IMG/VR virus record: IMGVR_UViG_3300049020_000013
Location: 1-55,848 of that record
Reading direction: 5' to 3' (one strand)
Length of the DNA stretch: 55,848 nucleotides
DNA from: a virus
Made by a program: the position numbers and the translations under genes. Below the pieces are notes generated by a model. It was not told the DNA's origin, made no database searches, and saw only the letters and a program-made list of their open reading frames with translations. Shown here piece by piece: positions 49,756 to 55,848 of this stretch (its first letter is position 1; the number at the start of each line of letters is the position of its first letter).

Positions 49756-50081
49756 GCGGCACCTCCAGTAGCCTTGGCGTAGGCGGCACGAGCCCTGGCT
49801 TCTGCGGGCGTGTCGCCGGCTGGTGTGCCACGAAGCACACCGCACGCATCCATCAGCCCAGCCAGCGCCTGCAGCAGCTCAGGAGCGGCAGCGATCAGGC
49901 GGGCGTTGGCGACGACGGGGTAACCCACACATCCTTCGTCGTGCCAGCCCTTGTGTGCCGTGGCGAGTGGCTTGTCGCCGGCAACGCCGCCACCGTCCCG
50001 GTAGAGGTCGATCGGATTGCGTCGCCAGATATCCCCGCGACTGTCGGCATACCATGGCCCCGGTGTGTGCTGCGCGCTCAT
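49752..50081 (-). CDS. Common phage protein with HTPGPW start
   Basis: This 109-residue protein begins AQHTPGPWYADSRGDIW and ends with the widespread VVANARLIAAAPELLQALAG motif. The family is very common in phages but has no assigned function. Confidence 0.8.
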   Translation of the reverse strand: MSAQHTPGPWYADSRGDIWRRNPIDLYRDGGGVAGDKPLATAHKGWHDEGCVGYPVVANARLIAAAPELLQALAGLMDACGVLRGTPAGDTPAEARARAAYAKATGGAA

Positions 50082-50398
50082 TGCAGAACCTCATCCGGCA
50101 GCGCGCGATAGCGCACGATGTCCGACACACCACCAAAGGCCATCCACAGCAGCGTGCAGGCCAGGGCCGTGCCGATCGCGCCATCGCGCTGCATGAACTC
50201 AACGACAGCAGCCGGTGGCACGGGGCAGCCACCTCCGTGCCATTCGGTCCAGCCGGGCGCGTCCAGGCGCTTGCGAAGCGCTTGCTCGGCAGCAGGCAGG
50301 CGAGGGCGGGGCAGGGTGACGCGGCCCAGGCGTGGCTCGTCGTCGGGAAGCTGGCCGTACAGCACGGCCGGGAAGCCAAGGAGGTGATCGCGCATCAT
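50078..50398 (-). CDS. Hypothetical phage protein
   Basis: This 106-residue protein starts at ATG 50398 (a second ATG follows). It has RRLPAAEQALRKRLDAPGW-like and EFMQRDGAIGTALACTLLWM segments, the latter moderately hydrophobic. Unassigned. Confidence 0.68.
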   Translation of the reverse strand: MMRDHLLGFPAVLYGQLPDDEPRLGRVTLPRPRLPAAEQALRKRLDAPGWTEWHGGGCPVPPAAVVEFMQRDGAIGTALACTLLWMAFGGVSDIVRYRALPDEVLQ

Positions 50399-50580
50399 GT
50401 CGTTTGCTCCATGCGTTGAGGGGCGGGCGCCATCGCCTTTGCGACGACGCGCTGCATTGCCTCGATCAGCCGAGGCGGCAAGTACGAATTCGGGTCGCTG
50501 GGCGGCTCTGCTGACGTGCACTCGTGCAGTACGGTGTCGATGACGGAGAGCATCTCGGCCTCCAGCAGGGTCAGTTGCAT
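50395..50580 (-). CDS. Small helical protein
   Basis: This 61-residue protein has TLLEAEMLSVIDTVLHEC and LPPRLIEAMQRVVAKAM. ATGA overlap downstream; no family recognised. Confidence 0.62.
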   Translation of the reverse strand: MQLTLLEAEMLSVIDTVLHECTSAEPPSDPNSYLPPRLIEAMQRVVAKAMAPAPQRMEQTT

Positions 50581-50795
50581 GCCTGCTCCTTGGCGAAGTA
50601 GACGCAGTGGTCCGATAGCTCATCGCGCCGATTGATGTGCCCGCCATCCGGGGTCGGCCTGCGGAGCCAGTACATGGATGCGGGGAGTGGTGGCAGCTTC
50701 CACGGGTAGCCGCACGTCCCAACGCCGGAAGGGTGCAGGTTCCCCGCAGCGTTTCGCTTCCACTCGGCATGCTTGCAGCCGGTGCAGTTCTTCAT
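50571..50795 (-). CDS. Small Cys/His zinc-binding protein
   Basis: This 74-residue protein has NCTGCKHAEWKRN near the start and GTCGYPW, DHCVYFAKEQAC later. The Cys pairs are spaced as in small zinc proteins (a pattern seen in several phage early operons). Unknown role. Confidence 0.68.
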   Translation of the reverse strand: MKNCTGCKHAEWKRNAAGNLHPSGVGTCGYPWKLPPLPASMYWLRRPTPDGGHINRRDELSDHCVYFAKEQACN

Positions 50796-50992
50796 GCCGC
50801 CTCCTTGGCGATCGGCTGCACGTTGTCCAGTGCGTGCTCCATGTCGGCGAGCGCCTCAAACACAGGCTCAAGGTCGAACTCGCGGTTGAAGGTGCCGATG
50901 CGGCCGTGCGCTGCGTTCAGCAACGCATTCAGATCGTCCAGCGTGCGCAGAGGAGCGCTGCGGATGGCTGACAGTGCTGCTTCGAGAGTCAT
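50792..50992 (-). CDS. Small helical protein
   Basis: This 66-residue protein has helical content throughout (LEAALSAIRSAPLRTLDDLN, FEALADMEHALDNV). ATGA overlaps on both sides; no family recognised. Confidence 0.65.
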   Translation of the reverse strand: MTLEAALSAIRSAPLRTLDDLNALLNAAHGRIGTFNREFDLEPVFEALADMEHALDNVQPIAKEAA

Positions 50993-51207
50993 GCCGGCAC
51001 CCGGTCGTAAAGAGAGGCCGCCTCAGTCGCCAGGAAGTCCTGGTGATAGCGCACGCCGTCATCGACATTGCGCGGCCGGGTGTAGTCGCAGCCTGGATAT
51101 GTCGCGCGGATGAGCTGGACAGCCACATCGGCGTTCTCAGCCGGCACTTCGATGCGCTTCGTGAGACTAGATGCGGGGGTGATCCACGCCTTGTAGATGG
51201 CGCTCAT
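50989..51207 (-). CDS. Hypothetical protein
   Basis: This 72-residue mixed alpha/beta protein has IYKAWITPASSLTKRIEVPA. It is the second gene from PL, overlapping neighbours. Unassigned. Confidence 0.65.
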   Translation of the reverse strand: MSAIYKAWITPASSLTKRIEVPAENADVAVQLIRATYPGCDYTRPRNVDDGVRYHQDFLATEAASLYDRVPA

Positions 51208-51338
51208 ACCAGCGCCTCCAACACGTCATCCATCGCTTCGCACTGCTCTGCCGTCACCTCGTCATCAAGGCGTACAGGCTCAAGAGGCTCAAGCGGGGCA
51301 GGTGCTAGGTAGTGCGCTAGAAGCTCGTCCATTCCCAT
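51204..51338 (-). CDS. First gene of the leftward operon, 44-residue acidic protein
   Basis: ATG 51338 to 51204 with AGGAGA upstream. A highly acidic peptide (LDDEVTAEQCEAMDDVLEAL) about 32 nt from the predicted PL start. Small acidic first genes are sometimes anti-host or DNA-mimic proteins, but nothing here proves it. Confidence 0.6.
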   Translation of the reverse strand: MGMDELLAHYLAPAPLEPLEPVRLDDEVTAEQCEAMDDVLEALV

Positions 51339-51376
51339 CTCCTGTGCCCCAGCTGCGGGGCTTGTCGATGGGATGG

Positions 51377-51405
51377 AGTATAGGCATTGCCGATTGATAA
51401 CGCAA
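51377..51405 (-). promoter_or_regulatory. PL promoter (leftward early)
   Basis: Minus-strand TTGCGT (51405-51400), 17-nt spacer and TATACT (51382-51377). One operator-like site overlaps the -10 and spacer and another lies just upstream of the -35, as in repressed phage PL promoters. It would drive the whole leftward block to int. Confidence 0.75.
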
Positions 51406-51417
51406 TGGCATTGCCTA
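51381..51417. promoter_or_regulatory. OL operators (two sites)
   Basis: TAGGCATTGCCG (51381-51392) and TGGCATTGCCTA (51406-51417) each match one full half-site and most of the other half of AGGCA-N-TGCCT. The same element occurs three times at 53206-53256 beside the repressor. Probably bound by the repressor and the Cro-like protein. Confidence 0.75.
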
Positions 51418-51527
51418 TCTATCGATGCGTAGAGGAAACCCTAGATCTAGCACCTGTGCGATATGCCGCACACGGCGCTATCCCGGCTCACGTGTGAGGG
51501 TGCCCTGTGCATTTGTGCACTGCACGA

Positions 51528-51555
51528 TTGCCGTTGTGGTCGGAATCCGTAGAAT
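51528..51555 (+). promoter_or_regulatory. Candidate promoter of the structured RNA
   Basis: TTGCCG (51528-51533), a 16-nt spacer and TAGAAT (51550-51555, five of six consensus bases). The start would be near 51562, 12 nt before the closing stem of the structured region. It points rightward, away from PL. The 51339-51527 stretch otherwise holds PL, the OL sites and one short hairpin GTGCA-TTTG-TGCAC (51507-51520). Confidence 0.5.
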
Positions 51556-51561
51556 CCCCAA

Positions 51562-51942
51562 TGCCACAGGCTAGCCCCTAAGGCACATTGCACGTCAAGA
51601 GCCCTCAAGCTCTGTCGTTCATGCCCGTCACCGGGCGCCGTGGGCTAGCACGGGAGCGACAGGCCTTGAGGGCTTTCCCGTTCCTGGTGGCCGCACTCCT
51701 GGCGTCACCAAGCGGGCTAGCTGTCCCGGCGAGGAAGGAAAGCAGTACGCGGTAGCTCTCCCGAGCAAGAGGCAACTACCTCTACAACCCGCGCGGCTGG
51801 CCGTAACCACACGCCGAGGGGAGACGGACGATCCGTCCCATGTGGTTTCCCGCAAGGGGGTGACACACGTCATCGAAGGCACCCACCACAACCCCATTAC
51901 GGGGAAGTGGGGGCCTTTCCGGTGACTTATGGCTTTAGGGGC
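51562..51942 (+). ncRNA. Candidate large structured non-coding RNA in the immunity region
   Basis: About 380 nt without a convincing ORF. An 11-bp closing helix pairs 51574-51584 with 51932-51942 (GCCCCTAAGGC, one G-U). Inside are a 10-bp helix 51600-51609/51665-51674, a 6-bp helix 51612-51617/51657-51662 capping two hairpins (51623-51636, 51638-51653), a GACGGA/TCCGTC hairpin (51823-51837), a CCC-GCAA-GGG GNRA hairpin (51849-51858), and CCCAC/GTGGG enclosing CCCC/GGGG (51882-51911). A promoter lies just upstream. It does not look like tRNA, tmRNA or RNase P RNA to me. Confidence 0.55.
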
Positions 51943-52245
51943 CTACTGCACCTGCATTGAGGACGGGCACGAGCCCGGGAACGCTCGCCAGAAGGTCTGC
52001 CCAGCGTAGTTGTACTCACAGCGCCAGACCGACATGCCGGTGACCGACTGGCCCATCTCTTGACGGCCGGTCCAATAGGCACTGGCGCCCTGCTGAATCT
52101 GCATTGCGGGCGGTGGTGGTGCTCCGCCGCTGACGGGGTATGGCATCGGCAGCGGTTGAAACGGCCGCCAACCCGGTGGAGGCTGCCAGCCGCTACAGCC
52201 TGCCAGCGCCAAACCCATAACGGCGGCCGCAATGATTCGCTTCAT
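51943..52245 (-). CDS. Small lipoprotein in the immunity region (superinfection-exclusion candidate)
   Basis: This 100-residue protein has a signal peptide with lipobox LAGC (Cys17), a Pro-rich segment (QPPPGWRPFQPLP) and a mature domain with MSVWRCEYNYAGQTFWRAF. It is expressed leftward from between the repressor and the structured RNA, a position where prophages often carry lysogen-expressed genes. Small phage lipoproteins (T5 Llp, Cor-like) block receptors, and a similar role is plausible here. GGGAGATGACA precedes the ATG at 52245. Confidence 0.8.
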   Translation of the reverse strand: MKRIIAAAVMGLALAGCSGWQPPPGWRPFQPLPMPYPVSGGAPPPPAMQIQQGASAYWTGRQEMGQSVTGMSVWRCEYNYAGQTFWRAFPGSCPSSMQVQ

Positions 52246-52410
52246 GTTGTCATCTCCCTGGTTGTGCGGTACACGAAAACTAGAGTCGCCCACCCATCCG
52301 CTTGAGGGGGTGGTGTGTGAAAAATACACGCAATGCCCGCGCGACTCGGGCGTTAAATGGACACAACACCAACAACAACCGGGCGAAACCTATATGCGAA
52401 GGGGACGGAA

Positions 52411-52863
52411 ATGCACAGTGGACCGGCTATATCCGGAGCGGTTGGTGCCGCGCGCCATGCTGGCGCAGTGATAGTTACCCCCACTGGGGCGCTGACCACA
52501 AAGGTATACGAATCGGCCCTGGAGCTGGTGAGCCTGGAGGCGGATCAGCGGCCGTTTAGCACGCTAGTCATCGATCTCACACGCACGGACCCGGCATGCG
52601 ACTGGGATGGCGGCACGCAGGCTTCGGGGAAGTTCTGCCGAGCGCATCACGTCCGCTGCGCCCTGGTTGTCCCGACGTGGATGCTGCTTCAGGCGCGAAG
52701 CGAATGCTTCCGACAAACGGCGGCATCCGGGCTCATTTGGGTCACGTTCCTTCGCCTTCCTGATGCCCTCGAATGGGCCGCGAGCTGGCGCGTTTCTCCT
52801 GGAGCGAATGCACTACCTCTGCAGTCCCGGTACGAACATCCATCACCGCAGTTTCTGCATTAG
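52411..52863 (+). CDS. Unassigned rightward protein convergent with the repressor (STAS-like?)
   Basis: This 150-residue protein has FSTLVIDLTRTDPACDWDG, HHVRCALVVPTWMLLQARSE and ASGLIWVTFLRLPDALEWAA, an alternating alpha/beta pattern that recalls STAS-like folds; the assignment is weak. A GGGGA ribosome site supports ATG 52411 over ATG 52357. Its 3' end overlaps the 3' end of the repressor gene by 122 bp on the opposite strand, so the two transcripts are antisense. Confidence 0.6.
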   Translation: MHSGPAISGAVGAARHAGAVIVTPTGALTTKVYESALELVSLEADQRPFSTLVIDLTRTDPACDWDGGTQASGKFCRAHHVRCALVVPTWMLLQARSECFRQTAASGLIWVTFLRLPDALEWAASWRVSPGANALPLQSRYEHPSPQFLH

Positions 52864-53191
52864 CCACCGCCAACAGGCGTAAGTGGGGTGGCGTGGCCGC
52901 GATCATCTGCATCAGGTGGGCGATGCTGACAGCGAAGTCCTCGTTCGTGCCGGATGCTGGCGGGGCGGGGGTATCCCATGCGCTCGGGAGTCCCCAGTGC
53001 TCGGGGCCGGCGACATCCTTGAAATACGCCACTAGCGCGGGGATGTGCTGCTTTCCGATGCGCCCGAACTTGATCCACTCTGATACGGACGGCTGCGTGA
53101 TGCCGAAGGCCTTCGCGACGTCTTTTTGAGTCACGCCTTTCTTCGCCATTGCCCCTTTGAGGGCGGCGCCTAGTTCCGGCCCGGTATGCAT
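52742..53191 (-). CDS. CI-like repressor (HTH, no peptidase domain)
   Basis: This 149-residue protein has an N-terminal HTH: LKGAMAKKGVTQKDVAKAFG, then ITQPSVSEWIKFGRIGKQHI. The remaining 90 residues lack the Ser-Lys peptidase motifs of LexA/CI S24 repressors, so RecA-triggered self-cleavage is not expected. It faces the Cro-like gene across three operator sites. ATG 53191 is chosen to exclude the operators from the coding region. Confidence 0.85.
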   Translation of the reverse strand: MHTGPELGAALKGAMAKKGVTQKDVAKAFGITQPSVSEWIKFGRIGKQHIPALVAYFKDVAGPEHWGLPSAWDTPAPPASGTNEDFAVSIAHLMQMIAATPPHLRLLAVANAETAVMDVRTGTAEVVHSLQEKRASSRPIRGHQEGEGT

Positions 53192-53205
53192 ACCTAGATT
53201 GCAAC

Positions 53206-53256
53206 AGGCACTGCCTGTAATAGGCAATGCGCTTGCGGTGCGCATCGGCAATGCCT
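53206..53256. promoter_or_regulatory. OR operators (three sites)
   Basis: AGGCACTGCCT (53206-53216, both half-sites perfect), AGGCAATGCGC (53222-53232) and CGGCAATGCCT (53246-53256) share the AGGCA-N-TGCCT core with the two OL sites at 51381-51417. The third lies in the PR spacer. Three OR and two OL sites echo lambda control logic. Confidence 0.8.
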
Positions 53257-53261
53257 ATACT
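53233..53261 (+). promoter_or_regulatory. PR promoter (rightward early), leaderless for cro
   Basis: TTGCGG (53233-53238), 17-nt spacer and TATACT (53256-53261), with elements nearly identical to PL. The expected start, about seven bases past the -10, falls on or next to the A of the Cro-like ATG at 53269, so the transcript would have no leader. Confidence 0.78.
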
Positions 53262-53268
53262 TCGGCAC

Positions 53269-53520
53269 ATGAATGCAATCGAGCGAGCCATCAAATGCTT
53301 CGGCAGCCAGGCGGCTATGGCATCTGCCCTCGGAGTGACGCAACCAACCATCAGCGAGTGGCTTAGAGGCGAGCGCAAGGTGCCCACGAAGCGGTGCCCG
53401 GTCATCGAGCGTGAGACCCGAGCCCGTGGCGTTGTCATCCTCTGCGAGGAGCTGCGCCCGGATGTCGCGTGGAGTGTGTTGCGCGCCCCTGCCGAGCCAG
53501 AAACCAAGGCAGCCGCCTAG
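53269..53520 (+). CDS. Cro-like YdaS-family HTH protein
   Basis: This 83-residue protein has IERAIKCFGSQAAMASALG, VTQPTISEWLRGERKVPTKR and CEELRPDVAWSVLR, the YdaS/Cro pattern. It is first in the rightward early operon and faces the repressor. It likely competes for OR and OL. No ribosome site is present ahead of the ATG, consistent with leaderless translation. Confidence 0.85.
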   Translation: MNAIERAIKCFGSQAAMASALGVTQPTISEWLRGERKVPTKRCPVIERETRARGVVILCEELRPDVAWSVLRAPAEPETKAAA

Positions 53521-53526
53521 CAGCCC

Positions 53527-53694
53527 ATGCGTAGCTTCATCCTGTTCGTACTCGGGTGGCAGGTGACGAGATTCCTCTGCTGTCTCTATGAGCTGAGCCG
53601 CGGAGCAAAGGTTGAGCGTGATGGCTTCGACCTCGCATTCGCGTGCTTCATGGCTGCCCTCACATGCGCCTGGGCGCTGCTCGTTCTGAGGTAG
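53527..53694 (+). CDS. Small membrane protein after cro
   Basis: This 55-residue protein has two hydrophobic segments (FILFVLGWQVTRFLCCL and FACFMAALTCAWALLVL) separated by a charged loop. It lies 6 bp after cro. Role unknown. Confidence 0.6.
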   Translation: MRSFILFVLGWQVTRFLCCLYELSRGAKVERDGFDLAFACFMAALTCAWALLVLR

Positions 53695-53697
53695 CCC

Positions 53698-53844
53698 ATG
53701 CGCACCGCTATGACTGCCGCAAAGACCGTGCCGTGCGCGATCGTCTTCTCCGCGCTGCTCCTCGTGTGGGCGTTGGCCTACATGCTGGAAGGCGGCCTGG
53801 ATCGCGCGTTGGTGTGGCTGGTCAACCGCTGGCCCGAGTGCTGA
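53698..53844 (+). CDS. Small single-span membrane protein
   Basis: This 48-residue protein has a span CAIVFSALLLVWALAYM and an amphipathic tail. It starts 3 bp after the preceding stop. Role unknown. Confidence 0.58.
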   Translation: MRTAMTAAKTVPCAIVFSALLLVWALAYMLEGGLDRALVWLVNRWPEC

Positions 53845-53855
53845 CGCATGGGCCC

Positions 53856-54047
53856 TCATCGCTTGCACTCCAGCTGCATGAGCAGGTCCGCGTGCAGCGC
53901 ATCGATCGCGCGCCGGAACACCTCCCGCGCAAACGAGTTTCCCGCCACCACCACTCCTGTGCCTACCTCCCCGGTGGCGGGCTTCTTCGCTCCGGCGCCA
54001 GTACGGGCCGGAGCGTTCTTTCGCGGTGCTGGTTTGTTGGTGCTCAT
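53856..54047 (-). CDS. Possible small basic protein opposite to the early operon
   Basis: This 63-residue frame starts at ATG 54047. It is Lys/Ala/Pro-rich at the N-terminus (basic, disordered) with a helical tail REVFRRAIDALHADLLMQLE. The sequence looks protein-like, but no promoter or strong ribosome site is seen. If real, it is antisense to the rightward early transcript. Confidence 0.45.
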   Translation of the reverse strand: MSTNKPAPRKNAPARTGAGAKKPATGEVGTGVVVAGNSFAREVFRRAIDALHADLLMQLECKR

Positions 54048-54153
54048 TCGCGTCCTCAATTCATCTCAGTGTTGCAGTGCGTCATTGCGGCATAGGGAGC
54101 AATTCATCCGGGGTGGAGTAGTCAATTCCTCCTCCGTCATCAATCGACGCCTG

Positions 54154-54249
54154 TGTGCAGCGTCCAGCCCTAAGCCCCCGGCCGAGGGGGGCATCCCGAC
54201 AGTCGGGGGTAGATGGGTTCGGGCGCTGCACAGAGGTGTTTGTTTTTTG
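54154..54249 (+). terminator. Y-shaped terminator or put-like element before the CII-position gene
   Basis: A 9-bp helix TGTGCAGCG/CGCTGCACA (54154-54162 with 54224-54232), extended by two to three more pairs, encloses hairpins GCCCCC/GGGGGC (54174-54179, 54187-54192) and CCCGA-CAG-TCGGG (54195-54207). A T-rich run (TGTTTGTTTTTTG, about 54237-54249) follows. This is where lambda carries tR1/nutR. It may be a terminator modulated by antitermination or an RNA antiterminator. Confidence 0.65.
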
Positions 54250-54309
54250 AGCGTCTCGCATAGCCCTCAGTTTTCGCCCGCGCCAACGGCGGACGCAACG
54301 GAGGATTCA

Positions 54310-54687
54310 ATGAACTCTTCCTATGGATGCCCCCGTATGGAGACCACGTCACTGCCGCTGATCGGCGTGATTGAGCCGCCGCGAGCCGTGCCCACGGCCG
54401 CGGTCCTTGCCTGTAAGACCTATCGCGAAGCTGTGCGCGCGTGCTGGATGCGCCGCCGCGTGCACTACATGACGCAGCGTCAGTTGGCGATCTACGCCGG
54501 CCTGCGCCCGCAGCTCATCAGCGACTACCTGAACCCAGACGACACGCCGCAGCGGCGCGACTTGCCCGCGGAATGCATTGCCGCGTTCGAGACCGTGTGC
54601 GGCAACTCACTCGTAAGCCAGTGGGTCGCCGCGCAATCCAAGCTGACCGTGCTCGAAGAGATGCAAGCAACGAGGGCGGCGGCATGA
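54310..54687 (+). CDS. HTH regulator at the CII position
   Basis: This 125-residue protein has REAVRACWMRRRVHYMTQRQ, then AIYAGLRPQLISDYLNPDD, a helix-turn-helix, and a C-terminal helical CIAAFETVCGNSLVSQWVAAQ segment. The start has GGAGGATT upstream. By position (after cro and the terminator, before replication genes) it may act like CII, or it may be a general regulator. Confidence 0.72.
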   Translation: MNSSYGCPRMETTSLPLIGVIEPPRAVPTAAVLACKTYREAVRACWMRRRVHYMTQRQLAIYAGLRPQLISDYLNPDDTPQRRDLPAECIAAFETVCGNSLVSQWVAAQSKLTVLEEMQATRAAA

Positions 54688-55124
54688 ACCAACTGAGCAT
54701 CTGGAGTCATCGCATGACGTACGTGAACCACAAGGGCGAGCCCATCAACCCGGCCGCACTGGCGCACAAGTACGCCAAGCCCAAGGTCATGCGCGACTCA
54801 CCGCTCAAGCGCACTGATGACCGCGGCGTAGCGAAGGTGTCCGATGGCTTTCTCGTCACTGGATTCAGCCCAGAGCAGCTGGAGCACGCGCGCAAGAGCC
54901 ACGAGACCGACATCGAGCTTGCCAACGCGCACAACGCCCAGAACCCCACCAAGCCGGTAGATGTGCCTCCACCATGGGACGAGGACGCCTACATGCGCAA
55001 AGCCAAGCCCAAGCGCCTGCGCTCGAAGCCGTATGCCATCGCGTCGGCCGCTGACCAGTGCGCAGAGCTGGCGCGCAAGGCCGGCTGGAAGAACGTTCGG
55101 GTTGAGGAGGTCATGAAGGCATGA
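54684..55124 (+). CDS. Hypothetical early protein
   Basis: This 146-residue protein has GEPINPAALAHKYAKPKVM, GFLVTGFSPEQLEHARKSHE and a Pro-rich PVDVPPPWDEDAYM element, then a basic C-terminus. It overlaps neighbours by ATGA. Unassigned; possibly a helicase-loader accessory. Confidence 0.65.
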   Translation: MNQLSIWSHRMTYVNHKGEPINPAALAHKYAKPKVMRDSPLKRTDDRGVAKVSDGFLVTGFSPEQLEHARKSHETDIELANAHNAQNPTKPVDVPPPWDEDAYMRKAKPKRLRSKPYAIASAADQCAELARKAGWKNVRVEEVMKA

Positions 55125-55378
55125 GCAACTCCGCTTCCGAGTTCGTCTGCCGCGCTGTGCTCGCTCAATCCACGAGCGTCTCAAAGCTCCGCGCCAAGTT
55201 GGCGGCTGCTGAAAAGCGCGTATGGGATGCCCAGCACATCGGCTGGGATCTGCTGGCTCAGAGCTGGCAGCGTGATGTCGAGGCCATCAAGGCGCGACTG
55301 GACGAGCTCGGAGCGGGGCAGTGGCGCAGGCGCCGTCGTGTTGTCGCAGCACCTGTGGCCGAGGAGGCAGTGTGCTGA
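55121..55378 (+). CDS. Small coiled-coil protein upstream of the initiator
   Basis: This 85-residue protein has a central coiled coil (VSKLRAKLAAAEKRVWDAQH, REV-AIKARLDELG) and a very basic QWRRRRRVV tail. It ends 19 bp before the replication initiator. Role unknown. Confidence 0.65.
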   Translation: MSNSASEFVCRAVLAQSTSVSKLRAKLAAAEKRVWDAQHIGWDLLAQSWQRDVEAIKARLDELGAGQWRRRRRVVAAPVAEEAVC

Positions 55379-55397
55379 CAAAAGGGCAGGGGGCCTG

Positions 55398-55848
55398 ATG
55401 GCTGGTGGCATCGACTGGTTCCGCTGGCATCACGGCAGCGTCAACGACCCCAAGTTTCAACTTGTGGCGAAGAAGGCTGGCGCGTCGGTGGCGGAGGTGC
55501 TCGCGGTGTGGGCGTGCCTGCTTGAGGCCGCAAGCTCATCAGACGAGCGCGGAGACCCCGGGGAACCAGACTTCGAGGCCATCGATTGCGCCATGGGCTT
55601 GCAGGACGGCAGGTCATCGGCGATCTACCAGCACATGTGCGAGCGCGGGCTCATTTCCGAGGATGGCCGCATCGCTTCATGGGAGAAGCGCCAGCCCAAG
55701 CGTGAGCGAGAAGACGACAACAGCACTGAGCGTTCCAGGGCGTTTCGTGAGCGGCAACGCCATGCAACGCCATGCAACGCCAATGACGGCACGGAAACGC
55801 CTAGAGAAGAGAAGAGAAGAGAAGAGAAGAAGAAAGACATACCGCGCG
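55398..55848 (+). CDS. Replication initiator, N-terminal part (continues at position 1)
   Basis: The frame from ATG 55398 is open to the window end. After removing the 127-bp overlap it continues at positions 1-408, giving 243 residues. The N-terminal domain has IDWFRWHHGSVNDPKFQLVA and VLAVWACLLEAASSSDERG, typical of phage O-type/DnaD-like initiators with a winged-helix fold. GGGGGCCTG precedes the ATG. The linker carries the candidate origin. Confidence 0.85.
   Translation, partial: MAGGIDWFRWHHGSVNDPKFQLVAKKAGASVAEVLAVWACLLEAASSSDERGDPGEPDFEAIDCAMGLQDGRSSAIYQHMCERGLISEDGRIASWEKRQPKREREDDNSTERSRAFRERQRHATPCNANDGTETPREEKRREEKKKDIPR
55722..55848. repeat. Terminal direct repeat, right copy
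   Basis: Identical to positions 1-127. The unit length is 55,721 bp after removing one copy. Confidence 0.95.

Noticed and set aside
51562-51942. RNase P RNA or tmRNA identity for the structured RNA
   Set aside because: Length fits, but the conserved GAGGAAAGUCC and tRNA-like ends are absent.
1-55848. CRISPR array or tRNA genes
   Set aside because: No regularly spaced direct repeats of 23-40 bp. No cloverleaf with a T-loop GTTCRA motif noticed by eye. A tRNAscan run would be decisive.
55722-55848. True packaging terminal repeat as in T7
   Set aside because: The repeat lies inside an intact gene reading through it, has assembler k-mer length, and its position inside the initiator gene is arbitrary with respect to terS.

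Overview
The window is a complete genome of a temperate, tailed, podovirus-like phage, about 55.7 kb and GC-rich (by eye in the low 60s percent). The first and last 127 bases are identical, and one gene (the replication initiator) reads in frame across the junction. The window is therefore one turn of a 55,721-bp circle plus a 127-bp overlap. Virion genes (head-tail connector portal, Bbp19-like protein, T7-like tail tubular A/B proteins, three internal virion proteins and a beta-helix tailspike) resemble temperate podoviruses of the Bordetella BPP-1/Burkholderia type. The host is probably a GC-rich Gram-negative proteobacterium, since there are lipobox lipoproteins and a GH108 endolysin.

Layout. 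55398 across the junction to 3073: replication initiator with a candidate iteron origin inside it, a DnaB-type helicase with an odd P-loop, a DUF1064 protein and small early genes. 3090-9155: a tightly coupled operon encoding most of a pseudaminic acid (nonulosonic acid) pathway (PseB, short PseC, PseF, methylase, PseA-type amidotransferase, HisF2, PseH-like GNAT, PseI). 9152-17638: small terminase, a block of small virion or fibre proteins, a glycosyltransferase/sialyltransferase-like protein, large terminase and a GNAT protein. 17640-35461: portal, scaffold, a structured intergenic region, capsid, tail tube proteins, internal virion proteins (one joining a lytic transglycosylase to an ADP-ribosyltransferase-like domain) and tailspike. 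35468-38656: a leftward SGNH-hydrolase lipoprotein with its own promoter, a secreted DUF1996 protein, endolysin and holin.

The leftward operon runs from PL (about 51380) to the integrase (39243). It holds many small accessory genes, then Sak4-like ATPase, SSB-like protein, HNH, Gp157, Ref-like nuclease, NinB, Lar-like protein, Xis-like DUF4224 and tyrosine integrase, followed by a candidate attP. The immunity region (51340-54310) holds a repressor without a peptidase domain, a YdaS/Cro-like protein on an apparently leaderless transcript, and two OL plus three OR operators sharing the core AGGCA-N-TGCCT. It also holds a lipoprotein, a candidate large structured RNA with its own promoter, and a Y-shaped terminator before a CII-position gene.

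How it works together. PR and PL control lysogeny versus lytic growth as in lambdoid phages. The rightward early genes feed the origin, and the leftward genes supply single-strand annealing recombination and excision or integration. The nonulosonic acid operon, the GT42/Maf-like protein next to TerL, the SGNH lipoprotein and DUF1996 suggest unusual investment in remodelling surface glycans of the host or the virion. That is the most notable system here.
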